In this document: one piece after another, positions 44,561 to 53,268 of the stretch
How positions within the stretch are numbered: the first letter of the stretch is position 1
Layout of the letters: every line of letters starts with the position of its first letter
Assembly (NCBI GenBank): GCA_009746045.1
Contig: RPFO01000366.1
Coordinates: 497,501 to 550,768, forward strand
Origin: Mesostigma viride
Taxonomy: Eukaryota > Streptophyta > Mesostigmatophyceae > Mesostigmatales > Mesostigmataceae
Length of the DNA stretch: 53,268 bases
Reading direction: 5' to 3'
The notes under the pieces: generated by a model
Database searches by the model: none
The model's input: only the letters and a program-made list of their open reading frames with translations
Told to the model about the DNA's origin: nothing
Translations under genes and position numbers: made by a program

Positions 44561-44778
44561 AATATATATTCATTGAGAATGATAGATTACGGAGGTGAGA
44601 TAGGCATGCAACATAAGGAAAAACCCGATAACTGGGAGAATAACCCTGAAGAAATTAATAGTAATCTGACACAGACATCCAAGGATCACGCCAGCGGCAC
44701 AAGGTACAACTAACTATACATCACAAAACTACACGCAGCAACAGCGCTGCCGGCCCACCATGCAGGCCTGGAAGGGAT

Positions 44779-46046
44779 CTAGACCGCATGGGTCGCGACA
44801 AAGTCGGCCCGGGTGCGGCGGAATAACACATCAGCCACGGTGCGAGTGAGGGCGAGTGACAGGCGCTGCCGCCAATACGAGGACCACGTGCGGGCCGACC
44901 ACGGGGCGGTCTGACCCTCGAGGTCGAGGCGGTCTTCACGGCGCTGGCAGCACTCGTGGAAAAACTCCGCTGTCTTGGGGCCCATGGCCCCGAACTCCTC
45001 AAGGACAAAGGGGATGACCCGGTGGGGCCCCACATTGCCGTAGGAGGCAAACTTGTCGCGCTCAGCCACAGCGGCAGCAGCGCCGGCATCCACAGCCGCC
45101 CGGAGGATGTGGCGACCGGAAAGCGGCCGAGCCACGGAGACATCGATGAGCAGGTGGCAACCCTGCCCGTCGTAGTCAAGCACGGTAATGTCGGGGCGGT
45201 GGTTGGGTGAGTAGAGGGCGGCCCCATCCGCGTCCTCGCACTTGATGGTGGAGTGGGGAAAGACCGACCGAACCATGGCACACACCACCCGGAGGAGAGC
45301 GGTATGGAGATAGAGGAACCAGTTCTGGTTCTGCTGGCCACCCATGCACGCGATGTAGTGCGTCCCAGTAGTATCCAGAGCAAGCCCGCAGCTGCCGCAG
45401 GACGCACCCGCCGTGATGAGAGGTTGCGGGGCAAAGAGCTGGTGGCGGAGAGCGATGGCGTAAAGGGCCGGAACCAATGTGAACAAAGGGCTCATGGGGA
45501 GGGCGCGCAGGAATGCGGACCCCACGCTCCCCTCAAGGGAAACGGAGTGAAGCCAAGCCTTCCCCTGATCGTTCAAGCTCGCATGCAGACCCATCCAGTC
45601 GGCACAGTGTAGTATACCCGCGTAGGTCTTTTGTTGTTTTTCATGAACGCAGGCAGGGAAGACACTAGGACTGACGACAGTGGACACGCCGGGCGTGCCC
45701 CGGGGCAGGCGACGGTGGACGGCCTGAGCGGGGCGGACGAGGTCGCAAGCCTGCTGGATCCCGAGGTAAGAATCCTGCACAGCCTGCACAAAGGGGAAGG
45801 GGGATGGGGTGACCAAGTCGGGAATGGCGCTGACGGCGCTGGGGACCAACCGGCGGATCTCCGCCCAGGCCTGAGCAACAGAGCCAAGGAAGGCGGCGGG
45901 GGCGAGGCGGGCGGCGCGGGTGAGCCCACACCCGCCCATGCGGCAGGGGAGGGTGGCCAAGCGCATGGAGTGAGCTGGCAGGCTAGGGCCGGGGAGGAGC
46001 ACCTGCAAGGCGGCCTGAATGCGCTCGTCATGGCCTTCCGCGGCAA
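44779..46046 (-). CDS. Retrotransposon ORF, C-terminal part: CCHC and restriction-like endonuclease
   Basis: Continues the frame of 49295-52040 after the inserted element. Removing 46047-49294 (element plus one AA) joins the frames through HLVRL/AAEGHDERIQAALQ. The part includes a long linker with FPACVHEKQQKTYAGILHC. CGSCGLALDTTGTHYIAC is a C-x2-C-x9-H-x3-C knuckle, followed by HRPDITVLDYDG (RPD at 45190-45198), LLIDVSVARP and AERDKFASY. The spacing RPD...D-V-S-V...K fits the PD-(D/E)xK nuclease that nicks target DNA for reverse transcription. It ends ADFVATHAV and stop. It is no longer in one uninterrupted transcript frame with RT, so it is probably inactive. Confidence 0.82.
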
Positions 46047-47029
46047 CACTAGGAACTCGGGGGTGATATAAGTGGTAAAAAGTGGTAAAATCTATATCAC
46101 CCGGTGGTAAAAAGTGGTAAAAAGTGATAAAAAGTGATAAAAAGTGATAAAAAGTGGTAAAAAAGGGGTAAAACAGGTGGTAAAAGGTGGTAAAACAGGG
46201 GGTGGTAAAAGCCTTTACCACCTCCATTTTACCACCTGACCGCCATCGTGGTAAAAAAATACCACCAGGTGGTAAAAACGAGGGTGAAAACAGGTGGTAA
46301 AAAATTACCACCATGGAGGTGAAAAAATCGGTGGTAAAAATGGTAAAAAATATGGAGGGAAAAAACGCAGATAGATCTCACTAGGAACTCGGCTTTGAGA
46401 ATGGGTGAGAAAACACGTTTCTCACCCGGGTGAGATGACCCAAAAAAGGTGAGAAAAGGAGAAAACGTGAGAAAAATCTCAAAAAACAGGACGTGAATCA
46501 ACAGCACTGGTCAAATCAGGGCAATCAAAATCGCTTCATTAAAATGTTTAAATAATAAATGTTTATAGCCGTCAAGAACCTATCGATTCATACTAGCCAT
46601 TCAGAGGCTGTTCTGAAATTGCACCCATTGATCATTTAATGAATCATCTATACAACACTGTGATGGCTTTATGACACATCCGTCATTGCCTTTCATCTTA
46701 TACGATGGCAGCTAGTGGTTAACGAAGCTGGTCGCTTGCTAGGGCATCATGCTGACCGCTCCCATTTCATTCCCGTGGTGCCTGCAAGAATCCAAGCAAG
46801 CCGCGACACAATATGCAAGAGAACAAAAAGATATCAGATCCTTGACATAGACATCACCATTCTACAAGGAAGAGCTCGCCAGCACCTAACGGTCCATGCA
46901 GCAAATGTGTAGAATACGATTGAAGACCCAACACTCACTCTTATGGCAAAGCAGCCCATACACATGAATCACACCATGCGCCAGATGTCACACGAGCAAG
47001 CCACAACGTTGTCGTCGGATCAGAAAGCA

Positions 47030-47180
47030 ACAAACGTGAAAACGCTAGCGGCCCAAATCTGAGATTCCGCGGAACAGAGAAAATAAGAAAGCTCAGAAGC
47101 TACCAGCAAGGGATCGAACATAGGACCTTTGGCATGATGCCGCGGCTGTGTGAGTCTCCTGATCCGAAGGCATCTCACTT
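47030..47180 (-). mobile_element. Possible tRNA-derived SINE, second copy
   Basis: The minus strand has GATGCCTTCGGATCAGGAGA and, ~50 bases on, ATGTTCGATCCC (box-B-like), then TTCCGCGGAATC and GTTTTCACGTTTG. These match the order of words in 26390-26616. It lies inside the CACTA-type element. Confidence 0.4.
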
Positions 47181-47227
47181 AAGTAACGTTTCGAAACAGC
47201 CAAACTGCGAAAAACCTCTTACCGGAG

Positions 47228-47270
47228 AGTTTTGCCAATATCAAGGAGACAACCAGCGCAGGTCAGAAAT
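47228..47270 (+). repeat. Copy of dispersed TATCAAGGAGACAACCAG repeat
   Basis: CAATATCAAGGAGACAACCA then GCGCAGGTCAGAAATCGGG, matching the fourth copy at 36283-36318 over nearly 40 bases. Confidence 0.85.
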
Positions 47271-47360
47271 CGGGAGAATCCGGACCATGGTAGCTCGAGC
47301 CTGCCGTTATCTTGTCCGCGCTGTCGAGCCGTGCAGGATTATGAATATGAATGGAGATGG

Positions 47361-48307
47361 AAATGTGTAGCCTTACATGCGAAATAATGGCCGGCTGACG
47401 TGAAGAGCGACTAGATGACCTAGACGGTGGGGCCGGAAACAGCTTGCTTGTTTGTGTTTCATCGTGGGCAACGAGTCCAACGAGTAACGACTACTTTCTC
47501 TGGGTTGCAAACTGCGGCAAATTGAACGCAAACCTCATCATGAAATCTTGACCGTCGAAAAGTAACGATCCGACGACTTATGCAGTATGCCGCGTAATTT
47601 TTTGCGGGAGAGCCGTTGGGCCGGTTCCCGACGCGGGCGACCAGTGGTTTGCATTAAGTTAACTTACCTGAAGTTTTCCAACAGAAGTTACCCAAGCCGC
47701 ACGATGGCACTCATCGACGGCCTCAGTCTGTTGACGCGTCGGCCCGATTTTGGCGGCACCCAATTTGACCCCAACGGTACCTACCGACGAAGGGCATACA
47801 TTACCTTTCACGCGCACCACGACCCCTTCGAGTTCTGCTATGGCGGTGGTGCCGTGGGGCCCGCATCAGACTGCGGGCCCTTATCTTCTATGGCGGTGCT
47901 GCCGTTGGGCCCGAATCAGACTGCAGGCCCTTTATGCAGGCGGGCCCTTAATGCATGTCACTTATTTATTCTTCTGCATACAAATATGAAGCAATGAAGT
48001 CGTGTCCTCCGGATTTTTGCATTTGCACCGTGTGCAGTTCTTGGACGTTTGGAAACATGCATGGCATATGGCTAATGTAATGACTGACTAGCTAGACCGT
48101 TTCAGTGGTTTTTCATTTGCGGTTATTTCCTCGTAAATGGTGTGAAAGCGATCGCAGCAATGGTTCTCACCACTAGACACTCCCGGCCAGTGAAGCCCGA
48201 TTAACGTCCTCATCAAGCAACCTGTTTCCGGCCCCACTGTATAGGTCATCTTACAGTCGCTCTTTGCGTAAGCCAGCCATAATTTCAATGAACAAGGCTA
48301 CACATTT
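47361..48307. mobile_element. ~950-bp nested element with ~90-bp inverted ends
   Basis: The left end (47361-47450) includes AAATGTGTAGCCTT, AGAGCGACTAGATGACCTA and GGGGCCGGAAACAGCTTGCT. The reverse complement of 48215-48307 carries the same series with about 20-25% differences. The interior has a frame with RRPDFGGTQFDPNG of unknown nature and a duplicated TATGGCGGTG...GGGCCC stretch. No target duplication is seen. Confidence 0.65.
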
Positions 48308-48974
48308 GCATACTCTTTTCTTGGTTATCGGTGTGCCTTTGTTTGAATGCAGGGGGGTCGCTGTGCCGACACAACGCGTTCAACGTGCTGGGCATCAAAT
48401 GAGGGCTCTGGGCGACCACCAGTGCCCGACTAGTGTCACCACTGCCTTCCGGACCTGAGGGCGAGGCTGCAGCCGGAGCTGCAGACGTATTTTCAGGGCT
48501 TAGCGCAGCCGCCAGGCTGCCTGTGTCGAGGAGCGTTTGCTCATCACATATTGCGCAATAGCTTCGGAAAATTTTATCAGCGTGTGCGTCTTAGAAAGAC
48601 GAAGCGATTGTGATATTCACAGCCGAATTCGGTGCCCAAACGAGAAAGTTATGATCTCCGCTGTCAGCCATGGCTACCTCGTGGCTCGCTGCTTTGATGG
48701 TACATTGGCTATATTGTATGATAACCCTATAATGCACCTTAGTGGTGCTGAGTTTTTTTTCACATTAATGACTTAATGAAATAAAGCTCATGATTTTTCT
48801 CGTGGTATACTGTTGGGGCAGGCGCAGGCGCAAGAAGTCTCCTACGGTTGACAAACACCATATGTAGCAGGTTCACCTGACAACCATGCCAATATTTTGA
48901 TGATTGAATGAATAAAGATGGTTTTCTTGTCGTTTTGCGCCTGACATTTTTGTCGGTTTAGCACTTGTGTTTTT
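48308..48974. other. CACTA-element interior, no gene recognised
   Basis: A GC-rich stretch (48340-48540) has short frames such as SLCRHNAFNVLGIK, but no domain could be assigned. Confidence 0.3.
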
Positions 48975-49294
48975 ACCACTTGTGTGCATGCTCATGTGGT
49001 ATTTTTTTACCACTTTTTATCACTTCTTCGGTTTTACCACTTTTTATCACTTTTTACCACTTGCACAAGCCTTTTACCACCACTTTACCACTTTTTACCA
49101 CAAAGTGGTAAAAAGTGGTAAAATATACCCACTTTTTTACCACTTTTTATCACTTTTTATCACTTTTTATCACTTTTTATCACTTTTTATCACTTTTTAC
49201 CACCCTTAGACCTCTTTTACCACCTCGAGGTGGTAAAAAGGTGGTAAAAAGTGATAAAAAGTGGTAAATTTACCACCCCCGAGTTCCTAGTGAA

Positions 49295-52040
49295 GCCGCA
49301 CCAAGTGGGGGGGAGCGCCACGGAGCCAGTGAACCACCCGCGGGTGGGCGCAAAACCACAGGAGGAGCCCTTTGGTCTGGGGGTCCTTGAGGCGCGCCCA
49401 AGTCTCGAGGACATGGGTGCGCTGTTCCACGGTGGCCCGGAGCTCCTCTTCGACGTAGTCAGGGTCACCCACAGGGACGCCCAGGCACGAGAAACCACGC
49501 GCCCGCGCCAATGCCCCCGGGATAGCCGCGGGGAAGCCAGAGCAGTCCCCCTGGGGCGAAAAGACTGCACACTTGGGGAGGGTGAGCCGAAGGTTGATGG
49601 CCGCCATGGCCACTTCAAGGGCAGCCAGGGCGGCAACCACAGCGTCGGCCGGGCCAAGGGCATGGATATCGTCCATATAGGCGAGGAGCACGACATCCGG
49701 GTGCGCAGCGTGGACACCTTGGAGAGCCTTGTGCAGCGGGGCAGACAGGTAAAAGGGGCCGAGGGGGTCACCTTGCTGGGTTCCCGTGCGGGAAGCGATG
49801 TCGGCGAACGTCCCATCCTCCATGAGGAAGGAGAGTTGAGTGGGTTCGCCGTAGCAGGCTGCTGTCCACGCAAGAAGGTCAGGGAACGCCTCGCCGACGG
49901 CCTCAAAGATGCTAGCCTTGGTGACAGCATTGAACGCATTGTGGCAATCCACCTTCAGCGCCACATGGGTCGGATGCGTCTCGAGGTAGGCCTGAACTGT
50001 GTGCACGATGATGTCGCTGCCCCCTTTGGTGGCGACGCCAAGCTGGGCCGCGACGGACTCCTCAGTATCACTCCGGTTGGGGCAGAAGTAGGCGCGAAAC
50101 TCGGGGGCCTTTTGGCGACAAATGACCTTACTCACCAGCTTGCGTAGGACCTCGCCGCAAGCAATGGGACGAACGCGGCCAGCAGGCGGGGGGACGTCGT
50201 CTTTCAGGAGGGCAATGAGGCGTGCCCCAGCCAGCCAAGGGCGCGCCGCGGGGGCCAGGGACCCCGCGGCCAAGTCGGCGGCAGCCTCAAAGAGTGCGGT
50301 CGCCCCGCCATGGCCCGCCATCACGGAGAGGTGCTCGTAGCGCCAGCCTGAGGGGCCGGTGGAGGAGGCGTTCGGCAGATCCTTCAGCACAGCCGTGAAG
50401 ATGTCCAGGTCCAGGACAATAGGCGGGGGCGGGGGGGTGGCCGGGGCGGGCACCGCAAAGGCCGGTTCGTCGGGGTGAAGGTCGCGCAAAGCCTGCAGGG
50501 TCGGGGGAGTGGAGGGAGCCAACGCGGTCAGTTCAAGCTTTTGCATGGCCCGGCTCAATTCACCTACCTTCACCAACCGCATGACGTCAGCTTCCACCCG
50601 GGCAAAGGAGGCGGCCCCCGACACCCGGGTGGAGGCCGGAGGCTGCAGCGCCCACAGCCCTTCCCAATCCCCGAGGAGGAACCGCCGGCAGCGAGCGATG
50701 ACCGCACCCTGTACGCCACGCACGCCCCGCTCCAACGGCGCTAAGAGGAGCCGGGGGGTGACGAGAAACAGCTTGTGGCCGAGTTCGTCGAGAGGGTGAC
50801 TATGCATCCGGGCCAGGGAAAGCAGGGCGCAGCGCGTAAACAAGCTCCGGGCGCGGTGAGGGACGTCCGGGAGCGTCATGCAAGGGTTGCGCGCACAGGC
50901 GGCAAAAGGGAGCGTGGCCAGGAATGCCCAGCCTGCCGAGAGGTCCCCCGGATCGCTCGTACCCTGCGATGCCGGTGGAGGGGCAGGGGCCGACCGAGGG
51001 GCCGCCCCGGACCGGGAGGCCGGTGCGGCCGCCGGGCCGCCGGGCAGGCCGTTCTGGGGGGTTTGGCGGCGGCACTGCCGCTCATGCTGGTACCGCCCGT
51101 GGATCGAAAAAATCCGCTGGCAATGGGCTGCCGGGCAGCGGTAGCAGTCCATGGCGCGCATGGCGGCCTCCGTGATGTGGGGGTGGGAAGCCCGAATGTG
51201 CACCAGCAACGAATTCCGGTTGGGCAGGCGCGCGCCACACGGGTCACCAAGGGGACCATCGACTTGGCAATAATGGAAGCCATCTGAGGGGGTGCGCCCA
51301 CCCGGTTGGGCCGGCCCGGGTCGAGAGGGGGAGGGGTCGGGAGCACCCTCAGCCAGAGGAACTACAGCTGCAGCGGAACCCAGGGCGGGGCCGGCCGCCG
51401 GGCGGTCAGCAGGGCTCGTGGCAGCCGAGGACAAGACCGGCGCGGGGACGGCCCCCACGGCCGGGAGGGGGGCGCTGGAGGAGGCAGCCAAGCCGGCGCG
51501 CGACCCACGACCACGCACAGGGGAGGCAGGTGTCGGGGCAGGCGCGTGGGACTGGCGGCGCACGGACACGGGCGAGGGCCCCAGCGGGAGAACGCCAGGA
51601 GGCAAGGGGGAAAGGACCGCGGCCCGGCAAAGGGGGCAGGTGGCGGAGGTCGCGTGCAAGCTCGTGGCGATGCAAGCTTGATGGAAGACGTGGCCGCAAG
51701 CAGGGAGGCGGCAGAGACCGTCACCAGGGCGAGGCAGGTCCAAGCAGATGGGGCAGGAGGGGCCGCTGGCAGTGACATCCACCAAGTGGGCCGGCCCGTA
51801 GTGGGCGGGCGCCGCGTCCCACCCCAGCTCCCAGCTCGGCAGTCGGGCGATCTCATCGGCGGAGAGAAGACGGCGGCGCGGACCAGCAGGGTGCCAGACA
51901 TGGGGGATGCCCGCAAGCTCGAGCACATCGTGCAAGATGGCGGGCACGGCCGCACCCGCGCTCAGCTCAAGAACACGCCCCCCCCCCATCGTACAGAACC
52001 AGGTCGCCGGCGTGCACGGTGACAGGAGCCCCGAAGTCAA
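49295..52040 (-). CDS. Retrotransposon ORF, central part: RING-H2, zinc fingers, reverse transcriptase
   Basis: About 915 codons. Counting from 52040, RING-H2 is at residues 96-138 (C96, C99, C115, H117, H120, C123, C135, C138; CPICLD...CGHVFHQAC...CPLC). Finger-like pairs lie at C258/C268/H281/H286 and C302/C307/H319/C323. The RT follows with RPIACGEVLRKLVSKVI, LKVDCHNAFNAV, GTQQGDPLGPFYLS, and AYMDDIHALG with YMDD at 49668-49679. Then come INLRLTLPKCAVFSPQG and CLGVPVG. The upstream frame joins near 51977-51986 across a 10-C run, so the first ~20 residues of this frame belong to another phase. It ends where the CACTA-type element begins. Confidence 0.88.
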
Positions 52041-52079
52041 CGCGCAGGCGGGCGGCTTGCGCTGGGGTGACCGCCGTAG

Positions 52080-53231
52080 TCAAGCGCCCGTGGGCCTGCG
52101 CAACAAGGCCGGCCGAGCCGGGCCCGGCAGAGGCAAGAAACGTGTGCAGCTGAGGGCGATCGAGCAAGGCGTGGTCGGTGGCCCCCCAGCGAGATATGTC
52201 GCACGGGCGGCCTGCTGGGCCTGCACGGCAAGCCCTGTAGCAAAGAGCACCACCGCCTGCGCCACTTGAGCGTCCAGATTCAGGAGCCATTCTTGGCGCA
52301 CCGCGGGCAGGTGCCAAGGCAGGCGGCCGCCGGCATGGTAGTCCTCGAGGACAAACCCCCAAAGCGTGGAGGCAAGGACAGGGGGGGAGGCTGCCTGCAG
52401 CATGTGCCGGACACGAACCACAAGGGCACTAAATTCAGGGGGCCGTGGGAGCGTAGGAAACGCCGCGTGCAAGCCGACAGCGTCCAACAGCAAGGGGCAA
52501 TACAGCCAAGAGAACGTGGCGTGCCGGAGCGCGCTGACGCCCGCAATGTTGGTGGGGGGCCAAACGGAGAAGTCGTGGGACCCAAGCGCGGCCGACCAGG
52601 GGCCCACCACAGGAGTCGCCGCAGGGTGTCCCACAGCCTCAGGGAGGAGAGCCGCCAGGGACCCCTCAAGCACAGGAGGACGCAGGTCAGTGGCCACCGC
52701 CGTGCTGGCCGGAGGTGGATCCCCAGAGCTAGGCGGGGCAGGGCCAGGGGACCCCGCGGAGGGGCCGGACGTGACGGCGCGGGGAGAGCGGGAGCACGGT
52801 GTGGAACCCTCCACGAGGTCCGCAAGGCCCAGGAGAGGGTCCAGCGAGGGGCTGCGGGAGGGGGCGCGGGCCGAATGGGATCCCGGGGTCGACACGGCCG
52901 CGCGTCGGGAGCCTAGGGACGGCCGAGGCGGGGCCACGCAATGAGGGCACGCCCAAGGACCCGGGGGAGGCAGCCGGAAGAGGGGCGGGACCAAGCAGCG
53001 CGTGTGCCAGCCGCATTGGCACGAATCACACACAAGGAGACGGGGGGCATCCTCACCACTGTGGCAGACCTCGCACACAAGCGAGAGTGGCACAGGGGCG
53101 CCACGACCGCCGTCGTCCAGGTCGCCCATCTCCTGCAGGTGCGCCGCGATGCGTAAGGACCGACGCGGCGCAGGGGCGCCACTAGGCAGCGCATCCCGCG
53201 CCCGGGAGGTGCGGCGTCGTGAAGGAGGCAT
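52080..53231 (-). CDS. Retrotransposon ORF, N-terminal part with PHD finger
   Basis: Starts at ATG 53231, although the frame stays open to the window edge, so the true start may be further out. The PHD finger is C53-x2-C56-x11-C68-x2-C71-x4-H76-x2-C79-x15-C95-x2-C98 (VCEVCHSGED, LLVCDSCQCGWHTRC, WACPHC), a complete C4HC3 set; such fingers usually read histone H3 tails. A Pro/Ser-rich linker and a W-rich globular stretch follow. The frame shifts near 52182-52187 at a six-base C run. The second phase (ALLDRPQLHTFLASAG ... DLVLYDGGG) runs to the next shift at 51977-51986, after which the RING frame begins. Confidence 0.82.
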   Translation of the reverse strand: MPPSRRRTSRARDALPSGAPAPRRSLRIAAHLQEMGDLDDGGRGAPVPLSLVCEVCHSGEDAPRLLVCDSCQCGWHTRCLVPPLFRLPPPGPWACPHCVAPPRPSLGSRRAAVSTPGSHSARAPSRSPSLDPLLGLADLVEGSTPCSRSPRAVTSGPSAGSPGPAPPSSGDPPPASTAVATDLRPPVLEGSLAALLPEAVGHPAATPVVGPWSAALGSHDFSVWPPTNIAGVSALRHATFSWLYCPLLLDAVGLHAAFPTLPRPPEFSALVVRVRHMLQAASPPVLASTLWGFVLEDYHAGGRLPWHLPAVRQEWLLNLDAQVAQAVVLFATGLAVQAQQAARATYLAGGPPTTPCSIALSCTRFLPLPGPARPALLRRPTGA

Positions 53232-53268
53232 GGGGGAGGTGCGTAAAACAACGGAACCGGAAGCGCGG

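Larger units (their letters stand above)
46047..49292. mobile_element. 3.2-kb CACTA-type element in the retrotransposon
   Basis: The left end is CACTAGGAACTCGGGGGTG and the right end is its complement, ending CTAGTG. AA lies on each side (46045-46046, 49293-49294). Both subterminal regions (46070-46350, 48975-49260) are packed with GTGGTAAAAA/TTTTTACCAC words, as in CACTA/Spm elements, where such repeats bind the transposase. No transposase is recognised inside, so it appears non-autonomous. The 2-bp duplication is shorter than the usual 3 bp. Excision restores the retrotransposon frame. Confidence 0.82.
44561..53268 (-). mobile_element. PHD-RING-C2H2-RT-endonuclease retrotransposon
   Basis: One large non-LTR-type element on the minus strand, beginning at or beyond the right window edge and ending with a 3' UTR near 44561. 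It is interrupted by a CACTA-type element (46047-49292). The order of domains is PHD, RING-H2, two C2H2/C2HC-like fingers, RT with YMDD, CCHC, restriction-like endonuclease. RT followed by CCHC and a C-terminal PD-(D/E)xK nuclease is the plan of early-branching LINE clades such as R2, CRE and NeSL. The PHD and RING additions are unusual. No target duplication can be assessed because the 5' end is off the window. Confidence 0.85.

Noticed and set aside
42331-46071. Additional long frames on both strands opposite the endonuclease region
   Set aside because: They are shadow frames of GC-rich coding sequence; motifs appear only in the minus-strand phase described.

Overview
This is eukaryotic nuclear DNA, most likely from a green alga or another early member of the green plant lineage. 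Both single-copy genes are spliced with GT-AG introns. Their reconstructed proteins resemble plant families: a Tap46-type regulator of PP2A-like phosphatases, and a SYP1-type plasma-membrane syntaxin that begins MNDLL and carries the plant motif FTVTGxKPDEE. A tRNA-Asp gene with an intron lies between them. Species-level placement is not possible from the sequence alone.

Layout. (1) 1-13.4 kb: an 8-exon TAP46-like gene on the minus strand (13386 down to 1339). Its introns are inflated by a 55-bp minisatellite, a (CCACCT)n array, a (GGGGAA)n purine tract, a 7-bp array and tandem copies of its own exon edges. (2) 13.4-17.0 kb: divergent intergenic region with the tRNA-Asp gene, a 297-bp tandem duplication and a (CCGTTA/CCGTCA)n array. 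(3) 17.0-25.6 kb: a 13-exon SYP1 gene on the plus strand, with an 850-bp (CCTCCTCCC)n tract inside intron 6. (4) 26.3-32.5 kb: one LINE (minus strand, target duplication ATCTAGTATAA) opened by a plus-strand LINE copy, a 2.2-kb hAT-type element with 8-bp target duplications that itself holds a MITE, and a further LINE copy. (5) 32.5-40 kb: a second nest, in which a LINE copy was hit by an ORF1-bearing retroposon, which was hit by a 5.3-kb element with terminal inverted repeats and TA flanks. (6) 41-53.3 kb: a foldback element, tail-to-tail duplicated retrotransposon ends, and a large retrotransposon running off the right edge. The large element encodes PHD, RING-H2, C2H2, reverse transcriptase, CCHC and restriction-like-endonuclease segments, and is split by a 3.2-kb CACTA-type element.

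The two host genes are ordinary housekeeping genes (phosphatase/TOR signalling and membrane fusion) and do not form a pathway. The rest is a record of repeated transposition. Most nesting levels can be dated relative to each other, because removing an insertion and one copy of its target duplication restores a continuous reading frame in the host element. The least familiar object is the PHD-RING-RT-endonuclease retrotransposon. The next most interesting are the shared 3'-terminal hairpin plus TTAA tail seen on several retroelement families, and the tandem amplification of exon-intron boundaries inside TAP46.
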